Shown here piece by piece: positions 9,532-18,466 of a stretch of DNA of 64,000 nt. Where the stretch lies: positions 62,001 to 126,000 of the forward strand of contig NZ_LGDD01000350.1 of assembly GCF_001279695.1 (NCBI RefSeq), in the 5' to 3' direction. Position 1 is the first letter of the stretch; every line of letters starts with the position of its first letter. The notes under the pieces are model-generated. The model was not told where the DNA came from, ran no database searches, and saw only the letters and a program-made list of their open reading frames with translations. Source of the DNA: Streptomyces sp. WM6378. Lineage in GTDB: Bacteria > Actinomycetota > Actinomycetes > Streptomycetales > Streptomycetaceae. The position numbers and the translations under genes are program-made.

Positions 9532-10632
9532 TCAGCCGGCGTTCTCCGCGTCAATCGTGGTGCCGTGGTACCAGGGGTTTCCTGCTGCCTCTGAAATGAG
9601 ATTCCGTGATGCCGTCTCCCGCGCCTTTCCGAGGTCCAAGGTCAGATACTGGACGAATTCCAGAGCGGTGAAGTACTGGCGCATGAAGGTTGGTTGGTCG
9701 AGCTCGATCTCGGTCACCGTGACGTTCGCGTTCTGCGGTATCGGCGCGGCCAGCAGCGACACCAGGTTCTTGCGCTTGGCGCGGGTATAGTCGTCCTCCT
9801 CCGGGTCGGAGAAGATGAGGATGCTGTGACGACGCACGGGGTCCGAAAGCGTGGCCACCTCGCTGTGGCAGAACTCGTGGAAAAAGTTCCGCGTCGCGGG
9901 CACCATGGCGATTTCGTTGAAGTGCATTTTGGCGAGCTTCAACAGGCTCTCGTGCCACTTGGGCGAGCCGAGCATGATGATGTTGGAGTTCTCGCTCCGG
10001 ACAGCGGCATCGGCCGCCAACTCACGCAGAGAGGGCGTGAAGTCGGTCTCCAAGGTCTGGGCCAGGGCGCGGACTTCCGGACCGTGGTCCTTGTCCAGGA
10101 GCCCGAGCTTCAGGAACATGTCGACCAGAATCGAGAAGTACTGGCCGACGTGGAACAGCGGGTACTCACGGTCCGGCTTGCTCAGGGTCCAGCGCGCGAT
10201 GGACACACCGTGCTCCTCCCCCAGCTCGCCGAGTCGGCCGCCCGAGGTGAGCAGCAGAACCCGGTCGTGCATCGGGCTCAGCGCGTGGAAGGCCCGGACC
10301 GGCTCGTTGGAGTGGCCGCTGTACGAACTCAGGATGATGAGCGTCCGGTCGTCCTCGATCACTGAGCGCGGGATCAGGTACTCGAAGTCGTAGTCGTTGA
10401 AGACATGTACTTCGAGGTCGCTCCTGATCGAGTTGAAGAAGACCTTGATCACGTCCGACACGATGGCCGAGCAGCCCATGCCGCTGAAGACGATGCGGTT
10501 GAAATGACCGCTCCATATCTTCTTCGCGAGATCTTCCGAGATCCCGGAGATGTCGTACTCGTCCGACTTCGTGAAACCGGAGCGGTACTCCTGCTCCAGG
10601 AATTCCTGATAGCGTTCAAGGCGCGATCGCAT
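9532..10632 (-). CDS. SIS-domain (phosphosugar isomerase-like) protein
   Basis: The 366-residue protein has two SIS folds. The first carries FSGMGCSA near residue 50 and the serine-rich loop SSYSGHSNE near 103, as in the bifunctional phosphoglucose/phosphomannose isomerase group. It stands 54 bp upstream of the NRPS gene and 70 bp downstream of the SDR gene, in one apparent operon. A sugar-phosphate isomerase is unexpected in a small lipopeptide-type pathway, so its substrate is unknown; precursor supply or a repurposed activity are both possible. The start ATG has only a weak purine-rich leader (AGAAG). Confidence 0.8.
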   Translation of the reverse strand: MRSRLERYQEFLEQEYRSGFTKSDEYDISGISEDLAKKIWSGHFNRIVFSGMGCSAIVSDVIKVFFNSIRSDLEVHVFNDYDFEYLIPRSVIEDDRTLIILSSYSGHSNEPVRAFHALSPMHDRVLLLTSGGRLGELGEEHGVSIARWTLSKPDREYPLFHVGQYFSILVDMFLKLGLLDKDHGPEVRALAQTLETDFTPSLRELAADAAVRSENSNIIMLGSPKWHESLLKLAKMHFNEIAMVPATRNFFHEFCHSEVATLSDPVRRHSILIFSDPEEDDYTRAKRKNLVSLLAAPIPQNANVTVTEIELDQPTFMRQYFTALEFVQYLTLDLGKARETASRNLISEAAGNPWYHGTTIDAENAG

Positions 10633-10702
10633 GAGCTTCTCTTTCTCTATGGTTTCTCATGTCAGCGATTGATTCACGATCTTCAGTCGGCGGCCGAGGC
10701 CT

Positions 10703-11449
10703 CTACCACATGAACTGGCCACCGTCCACGATGAGCTTCTGGCCCGTTACATAGGTGGCCCCTGCGCTCACGAGAAATTCCAGAGCGTCCGCCATCTCAT
10801 CGGTGGAGCCGATCCTCCGCTGCGGAATTTCATCCAGGAGCGAGTTCATGTGCTCCGGCTCGGCGAGGCGGAATCGAGTCCGCATCTCCTCCGTATCGAT
10901 CATTCCTGGAATGAGGCAATTCACCCGGATACTGGGGGCCAGCTCCATGGCCAGGCACTTGGTCAGGTGGAGCAGCCCCGCTTTGCTCGAACAGTAGTTG
11001 GCACCGTTCAGCCGGGGGCGGATCGCCGTGGTCGCACCGATGTTGACGATGGAACCGCCGCCGGCCTCCAACATGTGCGGAGCAAACGCCCGGGTCATGT
11101 AGAAGGGCCCCGAAAGATTTGTGTCCAGCACCCGGCGCCAGTCCATGTCGGAGATCTCAAGCACCGGCCGGTCTATGTTCAGTCCAGCATTGTTGACCAG
11201 CACTTGGGGAGTTCCGTGACCGGTACGCACCAGGTCGGCCAGCCGCGCCACTTCATCGGGATCCGACACATCGGACTGGATGACCGAGAGACCCTTCTTC
11301 ATCTCCTGCGCAGCCCGGTTGGCCGAATCTTCGTCACTGCGAAAAGTTGCGACCACTCGATATCCCATCCGAGTGAGCCTGCGGCTGAATTCGAGCCCGA
11401 TTCCCTTGGTTCCACCGGTAACTACAGCCAGTTTGTCAGGCGATTTCAT
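10703..11449 (-). CDS. Short-chain dehydrogenase/reductase (FabG-like)
   Basis: The 248-residue protein is a classical SDR: TGGTKGIG cofactor motif near residues 11-18, NNAG near 86, catalytic Ser in NIGATTAI, and YCSSK (Tyr-x-x-x-Lys) near 155-159. It ends in the usual VDGG motif. The start was set at ATG 11,449 because GGAG precedes it by about 7 bases; a longer in-frame extension upstream has no family similarity. NAD(P)H-dependent reduction of a ketone or 3-oxoacyl group is the likely reaction. It may shape the acyl starter or the bicyclic product. Confidence 0.88.
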   Translation of the reverse strand: MKSPDKLAVVTGGTKGIGLEFSRRLTRMGYRVVATFRSDEDSANRAAQEMKKGLSVIQSDVSDPDEVARLADLVRTGHGTPQVLVNNAGLNIDRPVLEISDMDWRRVLDTNLSGPFYMTRAFAPHMLEAGGGSIVNIGATTAIRPRLNGANYCSSKAGLLHLTKCLAMELAPSIRVNCLIPGMIDTEEMRTRFRLAEPEHMNSLLDEIPQRRIGSTDEMADALEFLVSAGATYVTGQKLIVDGGQFMW

Positions 11450-11689
11450 TCGAGCTCCGCATAGTGGGTTGTTCATTCTTTCCCCTGCCGTGGCGACAGC
11501 ACGGCGGCCGGCGAGGTGTACCCCGCCGAACCGACCGCCGACCGCCAGGGCGCTGCCGCGGCTCGCGCCGGTGGGACCGTGGCAGGACGAATGGATGGCG
11601 CCGGGCAGGGGCCGGCGGCGAATCCGCCGCACGGCCTGACGCATGCCCCTACCGAACAACGCGACAACTGCCCTCAGTTGTGGGACAGC

Positions 11690-12742
11690 TCAGCCGACCT
11701 CGGGCTTACGGGCGCGCAGGATGACGTCGAACCGCCCGGGATATTGCCGGTCCATCGGCTCGAACCCCGCTTCGGTGTACCACTGCTCGAATTCCTGCGG
11801 CGTGTAGATGCGGCCCTCGGGCGACGCAATCGTGTGCACGTACGCCGACATGAACGCGGCGTGGGCGGGACCGGTCTCGTCGTCGTCCTGGGCGCAAGCG
11901 ACGATCACCAGGTGTCCTCCCGGCTTCAGCGCCCGGTAGGTCTTCGCGAAAAGGTCGCGAACCTGCTCCGGCGACCAGATCTCAAGGAATCGAGAGAATA
12001 CGACGCAGTCGTGGGAAGTGGGGAACTCTTCCTGCCAGATGTCGGCTCCGACTGCGTGAACACGGTCGGCAAGACCCGCCTTGGCGATCTGCTCTTCCGC
12101 CATCTTCGCCACGTTGGGGAGTTCGAGGATGGTCGCCTGGAGGTGCGGCCAGCGCTGGGCGAAGGCGATGGCATTTGTTCCAGTGCCGCCGCCGACGTCC
12201 AGTACATGCTGGTAGGAGGAGAAGTCCACGGAGTTGACGAAGTCCTCGACCACCGAGCGGCTCTGATGTTCCATCATGGCGGTGAATATCTTTTCGAGGT
12301 TCTTGTCCTCGCCAAGCAGTTCGTAGAGTGTGGTCGCCGACGAGCCGGCGAGCAGCTCGCGGTCCAGCCCCAAGTTGTCGTTCTCCACCAGCGATTCGTA
12401 GAGCCAGCCCATCGGGCGATACAACATCTCGTGGGTGTAGCGGATGATGACCGGCATGAATTCGTCCGGATCGCCCGCGAGGATATCGGTCGCGGCAGTG
12501 TTGTGGTACCCACCGTCTTCCTTGCGCACGAGCTCGAATGTGCTGCACCCCAGCAGCAGCACGTGACCCGCGCGTTCTTCCAATTCCAGTGCCCGGGTTA
12601 TCTCTTCGAGAGTACTGCCGGGCCGCTCCTTGAGCAGAGCAAACAACTTCAGGCGCAGTGCGGCATGCAGGAATGGGAACCGAAAGCTGGTATAAACCAG
12701 CTTCCACAGCTCGTCCAGGGCGGTCGCTGACGGTTTGGTCAT
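11690..12742 (-). CDS. SAM-dependent methyltransferase-like protein, possible azetidine-2-carboxylate synthase
   Basis: The 350-residue protein has an N-terminal helical dimerisation/winged-helix region (about 1-160) and a C-terminal class I SAM-binding fold with DVGGGTGTNA near 195, in the style of small-molecule O-methyltransferases. The ATG at 12,742 follows AAGGAG by 6 bases. It heads the minus-strand genes, 240 bp before the SDR. In azabicyclene pathways an enzyme of this general fold (AzeJ) cyclises SAM to azetidine-2-carboxylate, which the second NRPS module uses. The proline-like A2 code would fit that, but an ordinary O/N-methyltransferase is equally compatible with the visible motifs. 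Confidence 0.75.
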   Translation of the reverse strand: MTKPSATALDELWKLVYTSFRFPFLHAALRLKLFALLKERPGSTLEEITRALELEERAGHVLLLGCSTFELVRKEDGGYHNTAATDILAGDPDEFMPVIIRYTHEMLYRPMGWLYESLVENDNLGLDRELLAGSSATTLYELLGEDKNLEKIFTAMMEHQSRSVVEDFVNSVDFSSYQHVLDVGGGTGTNAIAFAQRWPHLQATILELPNVAKMAEEQIAKAGLADRVHAVGADIWQEEFPTSHDCVVFSRFLEIWSPEQVRDLFAKTYRALKPGGHLVIVACAQDDDETGPAHAAFMSAYVHTIASPEGRIYTPQEFEQWYTEAGFEPMDRQYPGRFDVILRARKPEVG

Positions 12743-13156
12743 GATGATCTCCTTCACGGTGCTACGAGCCTCGGGCGTGCACCCTCGGCCGTGTCGTGTC
12801 GTGGCGAAATCCAACAACGTCCGGTTTAACCGATTGGCGGCATTGAGACAGACAGCGGAAGCAAGATCCCCGCAGCGCGAACCACCCCCGTCCCGGGGAC
12901 GCGACACCAGGTGGGCGGGGGTAGATTGCCGCCTTCACCTGCATCGTCGAAAATTTCCTCCCCGTTGACGCGTCCTGCCCGAATGACGAATCCGTCCAGG
13001 TCGCGATGCACCACGAGGCAACACCAAACCCGAGAACCGCACAAGACCATTTACGTCCCACCGCCTCTCGTTGGTGGCGTGAATCGATCGCTTCCACCTC
13101 TGCACCCCTTCATTTTTGGCCGAAGGAGTCCAAATCCTGGCCCCGGCCCGAGCGAT

Positions 13157-13180
13157 CAAGGGGCTGAAAATTGCCCCTTG
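13157..13180. promoter_or_regulatory. Inverted repeat in divergent promoter region
   Basis: CAAGGGGC and GCCCCTTG form perfect 8-bp arms around an 8-base A/T-rich spacer. It lies in the 658-bp gap (12,743-13,400) between the methyltransferase-like gene (minus) and the GNAT-like gene (plus), which must hold the promoters of both arms of the cluster. It could be an operator or an attenuator stem. No other coding signal is convincing in the gap. Confidence 0.45.
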
Positions 13181-13298
13181 GATAGAACGGCAGGTAGCTG
13201 GATCATCTTTCCAAATCGGACAGGGCGCCGGAACCGCGGCGATTAGAGTCGAGGACCCGTTCCGGAATATGGCTGCGAGACGCGCAAGCGTCGAAGAC

Positions 13299-13317
13299 GA
13301 CCAAAAAGTATTTGGTC
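13299..13317. promoter_or_regulatory. Candidate operator GACCAAA-N5-TTTGGTC
   Basis: A perfect 7-bp palindrome with a 5-base spacer ends 84 bp before the GNAT-like start codon. The symmetry and the A/T-rich centre are typical of a dimeric repressor site. The cluster contains no recognisable pathway-specific regulator, so the cognate protein would have to be encoded elsewhere. Confidence 0.45.
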
Positions 13318-13400
13318 GGCCATGGGGCGTCCTGTACTTTTTGATGCCGTCCGCAGCCACATCCATGATCCGGATACGACCCAACCCACGAGGATCCTTG

Positions 13401-14117
13401 ATGTACCTCCGGCTACTCGACGCACAGTTCAACGATCCCGCCTACGACGCCTATCTCGAAGCCCAGCAGCGCGCATACTCCGCGACCGGCTACGAGACGG
13501 TGACGAAGTACGGAAGCACGGACCCGCGCACTACTCGCGACCCATTGAGTTACCTAGCTGTTTTCGACGAGACGGCAGGCGACGAGGGCGGGAGGCTCGT
13601 CGGCGGTATCCGCATCCACCGGAAAATAGCGGGCCAGCTGCCGTCCGAGATCCACCTCGCGAGCCAAGATTTCAACGATGCCTTGGCGGACGAAGTCGCC
13701 GCCGGCGAGTCGGTGGCAGAGATCTGCGGCACCTGGGCGGAAAACGACTGGAGGGGCCGCAACCTCTCGTCCCTGCTGTCCTTCGCCTCCGTCGTGGCGG
13801 CTCAGCGACTGGGGGCAACCGTGATCTGTGGCAGCGGCCCCACTAAACGAATCAAGGGATACGAACGGGGCGGTCTCCGTTTCCGGCATGACCGCCCCCT
13901 GCACGACCGCCCCTTTCCGGGCATCACGGCGTACTACTTCATCAACCGGGCCGAGGCCATCCGCCATCGCGAGGAGCGATTCACCAATGCGGCGGTGCTG
14001 CTGGACCGCGCCCTGGACGAAGCGCCCCTCATCCCCACCGACGTGGCCCGCGCCGTCGCCGAGGAACTCGGCCTCGGGCACTCCACCTCCTCGGCATCCG
14101 TAGGCAACGCACGTTAG
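13401..14117 (+). CDS. GNAT-fold N-acyltransferase, autoinducer-synthase/FeeM-like
   Basis: The 238-residue protein resembles the GNAT-like N-acyl amino acid synthase/homoserine-lactone synthase group in overall layout. It has an N-terminal region with DPLSYLAVFDE and GGIRIHRK strands (about 50-80), then a core with AEICGTWAENDWRGRNL (about 108-124) that would bind the acyl donor. ATG 13,401 was chosen because AGGA lies about 9 bases upstream and no similarity is apparent further upstream. It stands 7 bp before the ThiF-nitroreductase gene and is surely co-transcribed with it. Acyl transfer to an amine or amino acid is the inferred reaction; the substrate is unknown. Confidence 0.65.
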   Translation: MYLRLLDAQFNDPAYDAYLEAQQRAYSATGYETVTKYGSTDPRTTRDPLSYLAVFDETAGDEGGRLVGGIRIHRKIAGQLPSEIHLASQDFNDALADEVAAGESVAEICGTWAENDWRGRNLSSLLSFASVVAAQRLGATVICGSGPTKRIKGYERGGLRFRHDRPLHDRPFPGITAYYFINRAEAIRHREERFTNAAVLLDRALDEAPLIPTDVARAVAEELGLGHSTSSASVGNAR

Positions 14118-14124
14118 GAGATCA

Positions 14125-16431
14125 ATGAACCTGGAAGCGCGTCTCGGCACCCTCACCCAGACCGCCGGCAACATTGCTCCATGGCGACCGAGGCTGTACG
14201 CACCGGTCGAGCCCGAGCAACGTTCTGCCCTGACAGAGCTCCTCGAAAGCGGTGCCGTCGATTCCGTCCACGACACGTGCGCCGATCAGCTGGCAGAGCT
14301 CCTCTCCGCTCGGCGCCCCGACTGGCGTCCGGACGCCGACGAGTTGGCCTCTGCCGTCACTGACCACCTCGGCGGCAGGCCCCCGGCGGAGTACGGCACA
14401 TGGGCGTGGTACGCCTGGTCGCGGCAGCTCGTCCACGTCCTACCGCCGGCCGAGCACCGCGAGCTCCGTCAGTCCCGCAACCGCTACAAGATCACCGCGG
14501 AGGAGCAGAACCTCCTGTCGCGGAAGACCGTGGCCGTGGTCGGCCTCTCCGTGGGCGCCGCAAGTGCGGTCACCCTCGCTCAAGAGGGTGTGGGCGACCG
14601 TTTCCGGCTCGCCGACTTCGACCTCCTCTCCCTCTCCAACCTCAACCGGCTCCGCGCCTCGGTCGCCGATGTCGGCCTGCCCAAAGTCGTCATCGCTGCA
14701 CGGCAGATGTACGAGATCGACCCCTACCTCGACATCACTGTCTGGCCGGAGGGGCTGACCGAGGAGAACACCGACGCCTTCCTCGCGGGCGGTGGCCGCA
14801 CCGACCTCCTCGTCGAGGAGTGCGACGACATGTACCTCAAGGTCCACGTCCGTGAACGCGCCCGCGCGCTCGGCATCCCCGTCCTCATGGAGACCAACGA
14901 GCGCGGCATGCTCGATGTGGAGCGGTTCGACCTCGAACCGGAACGTCCCCTCCTGCACGGCCTTCTGCAGGGAGTGGCGGCCGCCGGAGTCAAGGCGATG
15001 TCGACCCGCGAAAAGCTCCCGCACCTCCTCCGCATCCTCGGTCAGGACGAGCCCTCCGAGCGTCTGGTCTCGTCCCTCGTCGAGACAGGCAAAACCATCT
15101 CCTCATGGCCACAGCTCGCCTCGGGAGTCAGCCTGGGTGCCGCGCTGGTGACAGATACCGCTCGCCGCCTCCTGCTCGGTCAATTCACCGCCTCGGGACG
15201 GTACTTCGTCGATCCCGGCACGCTGATCCGCGAGGGCGCGGAGACCCCCTTGGCACCAGCGGAGCCCGCGTCCGAGCCCACTGCGGAGGTGGCCTCCCCT
15301 CCCCTCCTCCTGCCGCCGCCCGGCAACGCCGGCGCCACCCTGGGTGAAGAAGGCACCCGCCGCCTGGTCGCCCACGGCATCCAGGCGCCGTCCGGCGGCA
15401 ACAGCCAGCCCTGGCAGTTCATAGCCCATGACGAGGCGTTGGACTGCCGCATCGACGCCGCACAGCCGCAGACCTTGCTCGACTTCGAAGGCTGCGCCAC
15501 CCATCTGGCCATCGGCGCGGCGGTGGAGAACATTCACCTCGCGGCCGAGGCCTCGGGCTGGGCCTGCCATGCGCAGTACTTCCCCACCGCGGCCGACCCC
15601 GGCCTGGTCTGCCGACTCACCTTCTCCAGCGCTGCTGACGTCCCGCGCCCCGCACTGTTCGACTGGATCGAGCACCGCACCACCAACCGCAGTCCCGGCC
15701 CGGTTCGCCCACTCGTCAAGTCGCACGCCGCAGCGCTGACGGACTGCGCCGCCGAGAGCGGCGCCCGACTCCACCTCGTCACCGAACGCGATCAGTTGGA
15801 CGAGATGGGCCGGGTCCTGGGGGCGGGCGACCGGCTGCGCATGCTTTCCCCGCAACTGCATCGGGAAATGATGAACGAGCTGCGCTGGGACCCCGAAGAG
15901 ACACGGCGCACGCGGGACGGCATCGACGTCGCCACGCTGGGGCTGGACGACGTCGACCTGGCAGGCGTCCGTCTGGCACGACGATGGGCCGGTCTGGCTT
16001 TCGTCCGCCGGATCGGCGGCGGCAAAGCCTTCGAGGAGAGTGCCGGAAAGGCCCTTGCCGCCTCGTCGGCCGTCGGCTGCCTCACCATCCCGGGCAAGGG
16101 CTCTCACGCCTTCGTCAACGGCGGCCGCGCCCTGCAACGGCTCTGGCTCACCGCCACCTCCCTCGGCTTGGGATTCCAGCCCCACACCTCCCTGCTCTAC
16201 CTGTTCGCCCGCGTGGAAGGTGGCAGCGAGACGGGACTCGACGCCACCGAGACCGACGTTCTGCGCACTCTGCGCACCAGGTTCACCGCCGTCATCCCCA
16301 GCAAGCCGGACGAGGCCGAACTCATGCTCTTTCGGCTCTCCTACGCGTCGCCGCCAGCGACCCGCTCACTGCGCCGCACCGTCGACTCGGTGCTTCAATT
16401 CGGAGGCCCGCCTTCGCGGAGCGGGGCCTGA
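14125..16431 (+). CDS. ThiF/E1-like plus nitroreductase fusion (Rv1355c family)
   Basis: The 768-residue protein joins two enzymes. Residues about 130-350 form an E1/ThiF/MoeB-like adenylating domain with VVGLSVGAASA (a variant of GxGxxG) and the following LADFDLLSLSNLNR, the typical acidic-residue and Asn/Arg motif. Residues about 430-740 form a flavin nitroreductase-like domain starting at QAPSGGNSQPW. This order is that of mycobacterial Rv1355c (MoeY) relatives. E1 domains adenylate carboxylates and nitroreductase domains bind FMN and oxidise or reduce conjugated systems. A combined activation and dehydrogenation role in the cluster is plausible but unproven. Confidence 0.8.
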   Translation: MNLEARLGTLTQTAGNIAPWRPRLYAPVEPEQRSALTELLESGAVDSVHDTCADQLAELLSARRPDWRPDADELASAVTDHLGGRPPAEYGTWAWYAWSRQLVHVLPPAEHRELRQSRNRYKITAEEQNLLSRKTVAVVGLSVGAASAVTLAQEGVGDRFRLADFDLLSLSNLNRLRASVADVGLPKVVIAARQMYEIDPYLDITVWPEGLTEENTDAFLAGGGRTDLLVEECDDMYLKVHVRERARALGIPVLMETNERGMLDVERFDLEPERPLLHGLLQGVAAAGVKAMSTREKLPHLLRILGQDEPSERLVSSLVETGKTISSWPQLASGVSLGAALVTDTARRLLLGQFTASGRYFVDPGTLIREGAETPLAPAEPASEPTAEVASPPLLLPPPGNAGATLGEEGTRRLVAHGIQAPSGGNSQPWQFIAHDEALDCRIDAAQPQTLLDFEGCATHLAIGAAVENIHLAAEASGWACHAQYFPTAADPGLVCRLTFSSAADVPRPALFDWIEHRTTNRSPGPVRPLVKSHAAALTDCAAESGARLHLVTERDQLDEMGRVLGAGDRLRMLSPQLHREMMNELRWDPEETRRTRDGIDVATLGLDDVDLAGVRLARRWAGLAFVRRIGGGKAFEESAGKALAASSAVGCLTIPGKGSHAFVNGGRALQRLWLTATSLGLGFQPHTSLLYLFARVEGGSETGLDATETDVLRTLRTRFTAVIPSKPDEAELMLFRLSYASPPATRSLRRTVDSVLQFGGPPSRSGA

Positions 16432-16613
16432 CGTGGCTCCGGCACGGCCTCGGAACGCTGTTGGTGATCTTCAGGTGGCCATGTTTCGGCGGCGCCGAAT
16501 GCCGAGAGCGTCCACAACAACGCGTGAGCCATAAGGAGGTTCGCCCTTGTTGACCCGGCCGCGGGACAAGACGCCTGCTGGTTCGCGGCCCGCAACCGGC
16601 ACTGCTGGAAGGA

Positions 16614-17339
16614 TCACTCCGTTACGGGCAGACACTCGTCGAGCAGACCGACGACGTCACTCCAGGCACGTCGTGCGTGTCGAGGGTGGTGACCCACTCC
16701 GGGGCGCACGGGCTGGTTCACCGGGGGGTGGTGGAAGGCGTGCAAGGCGCCGCCGTAGACCACGAGACGCCAGTCGACACCCGCGGCCAGTATTTCGGCG
16801 GCGAAGGCGTCCCGTTGCGCGGGCGGCATGATCGGGTCTTCCGATCCGACCCCTGCCCACACAGGACAGCGGATGCGCGCCGCCTCACCCGGCCGGCCCG
16901 TGGTCAGGGCGTTGACTGTCCCGATCGCACGCAGGTCGACACCGTCGCGCCCGAGTTCCAGCCCGATGGCGCCCCCGGTGCCGTAGCCGATGACGGCGAT
17001 CCGGTCGGGATCGGTCCGCGGTTCGGCACGCAACACGTCGAGCGCCGCGTGACCGATCCCCCGCATCCGGTCGGGATCTGCGAGCAGGGGAGTTACTCGG
17101 GCCATCATCTCTTCGGGGTCGGTGAACCACCGTCCGCCATGGATGTCGAAGGCGAACGCCACGTACCCCATCTCGGCCAGGGCGTCGGCCCTGCTGCGCT
17201 GGAAGTCGTTCAGCCCGGTCCCCTCGGGCCCGACCAGAACTGCGGGCCGGCGGTCGGCGCCGGCCGGGAGCGCCAGGTGCCCGACCATCGTCAGACCGTC
17301 GGCCGGGTAGGCGACCGAGCGTGTGGTAACCGTGATCAT
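16614..17339 (-). CDS. Dienelactone hydrolase-like alpha/beta hydrolase, nucleophile missing
   Basis: The 241-residue protein follows the dienelactone hydrolase fold: FAFDIHGGRW near residue 70, a nucleophile-elbow strand AVIGYGTGGAIG near 125-136, and the terminal histidine region YGGALHAFHHP near 205. The elbow reads GYGTGG where GYCxGG or GxSxGG is expected, so the catalytic Cys/Ser is Gly. It may therefore be a non-hydrolytic or binding member of the family. ATG 17,339 was chosen by domain start; its leader is weak. The strand is opposite to the ThiF-nitroreductase gene, and the two genes converge across a 182-bp gap with no clear feature. Confidence 0.75.
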   Translation of the reverse strand: MITVTTRSVAYPADGLTMVGHLALPAGADRRPAVLVGPEGTGLNDFQRSRADALAEMGYVAFAFDIHGGRWFTDPEEMMARVTPLLADPDRMRGIGHAALDVLRAEPRTDPDRIAVIGYGTGGAIGLELGRDGVDLRAIGTVNALTTGRPGEAARIRCPVWAGVGSEDPIMPPAQRDAFAAEILAAGVDWRLVVYGGALHAFHHPPVNQPVRPGVGHHPRHARRAWSDVVGLLDECLPVTE

Positions 17340-17578
17340 GGGAACGGACTGTAGCGACCGCCGGGCCAGGACGATCGAACCGACAGAGCCGACCGGACAA
17401 CGCTGGTGCCTCTCTGAAGTGCGACGATGGCCGACAGGTCGCCGATCTTGGTCCCGGCATGTCACCAGCATGGAGTACAGGCCGCTGTTGACCTCGGCAA
17501 CGGTCGATGTCACGACTTGCCGCGCCCTGCGCCGACAGCCCCGACGACTGCAGGACATGGGAGGGGTCCGTCCAGCAC

Positions 17579-17625
17579 GACGGCCGTCGTCGGCAAGATC
17601 GTGACGATCACCGACGACGGCCGTC
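17579..17625 (-). terminator. Perfect 15-bp hairpin after the clpP pair
   Basis: GACGGCCGTCGTCGG (17,579-17,593) is exactly complementary to 17,611-17,625 across a 17-base loop. It lies 120 bp 3' of the downstream clpP stop and upstream of the hydrolase gene on the same strand, so it most likely ends the clpP transcript. The rest of 17,340-17,745 shows no gene. Confidence 0.6.
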
Positions 17626-17745
17626 CAGAGACCGGGCCCGGCATGTGCCGCTTCCCTCGTATACGTGGAAGCTGATCACCTCGACGTCAGTACTCTCCTG
17701 GGCCTGCCTTCGCAGTCGAACCTCAGGCCCCTGCATCCTGCTGCA

Positions 17746-18414
17746 TCAACGCACACCCGCGATGGTGCGAGGAGCGACCACCTGGTCGACGAGTCCGAAC
17801 TTCAGTGCCTGATCGGCGGTGAGGACTTGGGCTCGGTCGACGTCCTTGTTGATCTGTGCGACGTCCCGGCCGGTGTGCTTGGCGAGAAGCCCTTCAATCA
17901 ACTCCCGCTGACGCTGGACCTCACGGCCCTGGATCTCCAGGTCGGACACTTGGCCCTGGGTGCCGTCGCTGTGCGGCTGCTGGAGGAGGATCCGAGCGCT
18001 CGGCAGAGCCAGACGCTTCCCGGGGGTACCCGCCGCCAGGATCACGGCGGCCACCGAACTGGCCTGCCCGAGACAGACCGTCTGGATATCGGGCCGCACA
18101 AATTGCATGGTGTCGTAGACAGCGGTGAGCGGAGTGAGGTCACCGCCGGGCGAATTGATGTAGAGAGAAATGTCCCGGTCAGGGTCCTGTGACTCAAGGC
18201 ACAAGAGCTGGGCCATGATGTCGTTCGCCACGACGTCATCGACCGGGGTGCCGAGGAAGATTACGCGCTCCTCGAAGAGTTTCGCGTAGGGATCGTACTC
18301 CCTGGTGCCCTGCGACGTACGTTCCACGAAACGCGGTACGACATAACGGCTTTCCGGGCGCAAGTGACCGGACCCGAACGGGGGCGAGGCTGATGTGGGC
18401 GTAGAAGTGCTCAC
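17746..18414 (-). CDS. clpP: ClpP-like protease subunit with altered catalytic histidine
   Basis: The 222-residue protein is a ClpP paralogue of the second actinomycete type. The nucleophile serine is kept in GQASSVAAV, and the Asp region KDVDRAQVL keeps the first Asp. The usual IHQP catalytic-His motif reads LLQQP, so His is Gln. It may need the partner subunit for activity, or serve as a structural or decoy ring. GTG 18,414 was preferred over an upstream TTG (18,483) because GGGAGGA precedes it by 9 bases. It follows the other clpP by 52 bp in one operon. Within an NRPS cluster it is a candidate self-resistance determinant. Confidence 0.85.
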   Translation of the reverse strand: MSTSTPTSASPPFGSGHLRPESRYVVPRFVERTSQGTREYDPYAKLFEERVIFLGTPVDDVVANDIMAQLLCLESQDPDRDISLYINSPGGDLTPLTAVYDTMQFVRPDIQTVCLGQASSVAAVILAAGTPGKRLALPSARILLQQPHSDGTQGQVSDLEIQGREVQRQRELIEGLLAKHTGRDVAQINKDVDRAQVLTADQALKFGLVDQVVAPRTIAGVR

Positions 18415-18466
18415 TGGGCGTGGTCCTCCCGAGGTGGATGGATGTGCTGGTCCGCGGGGCAGAGGA

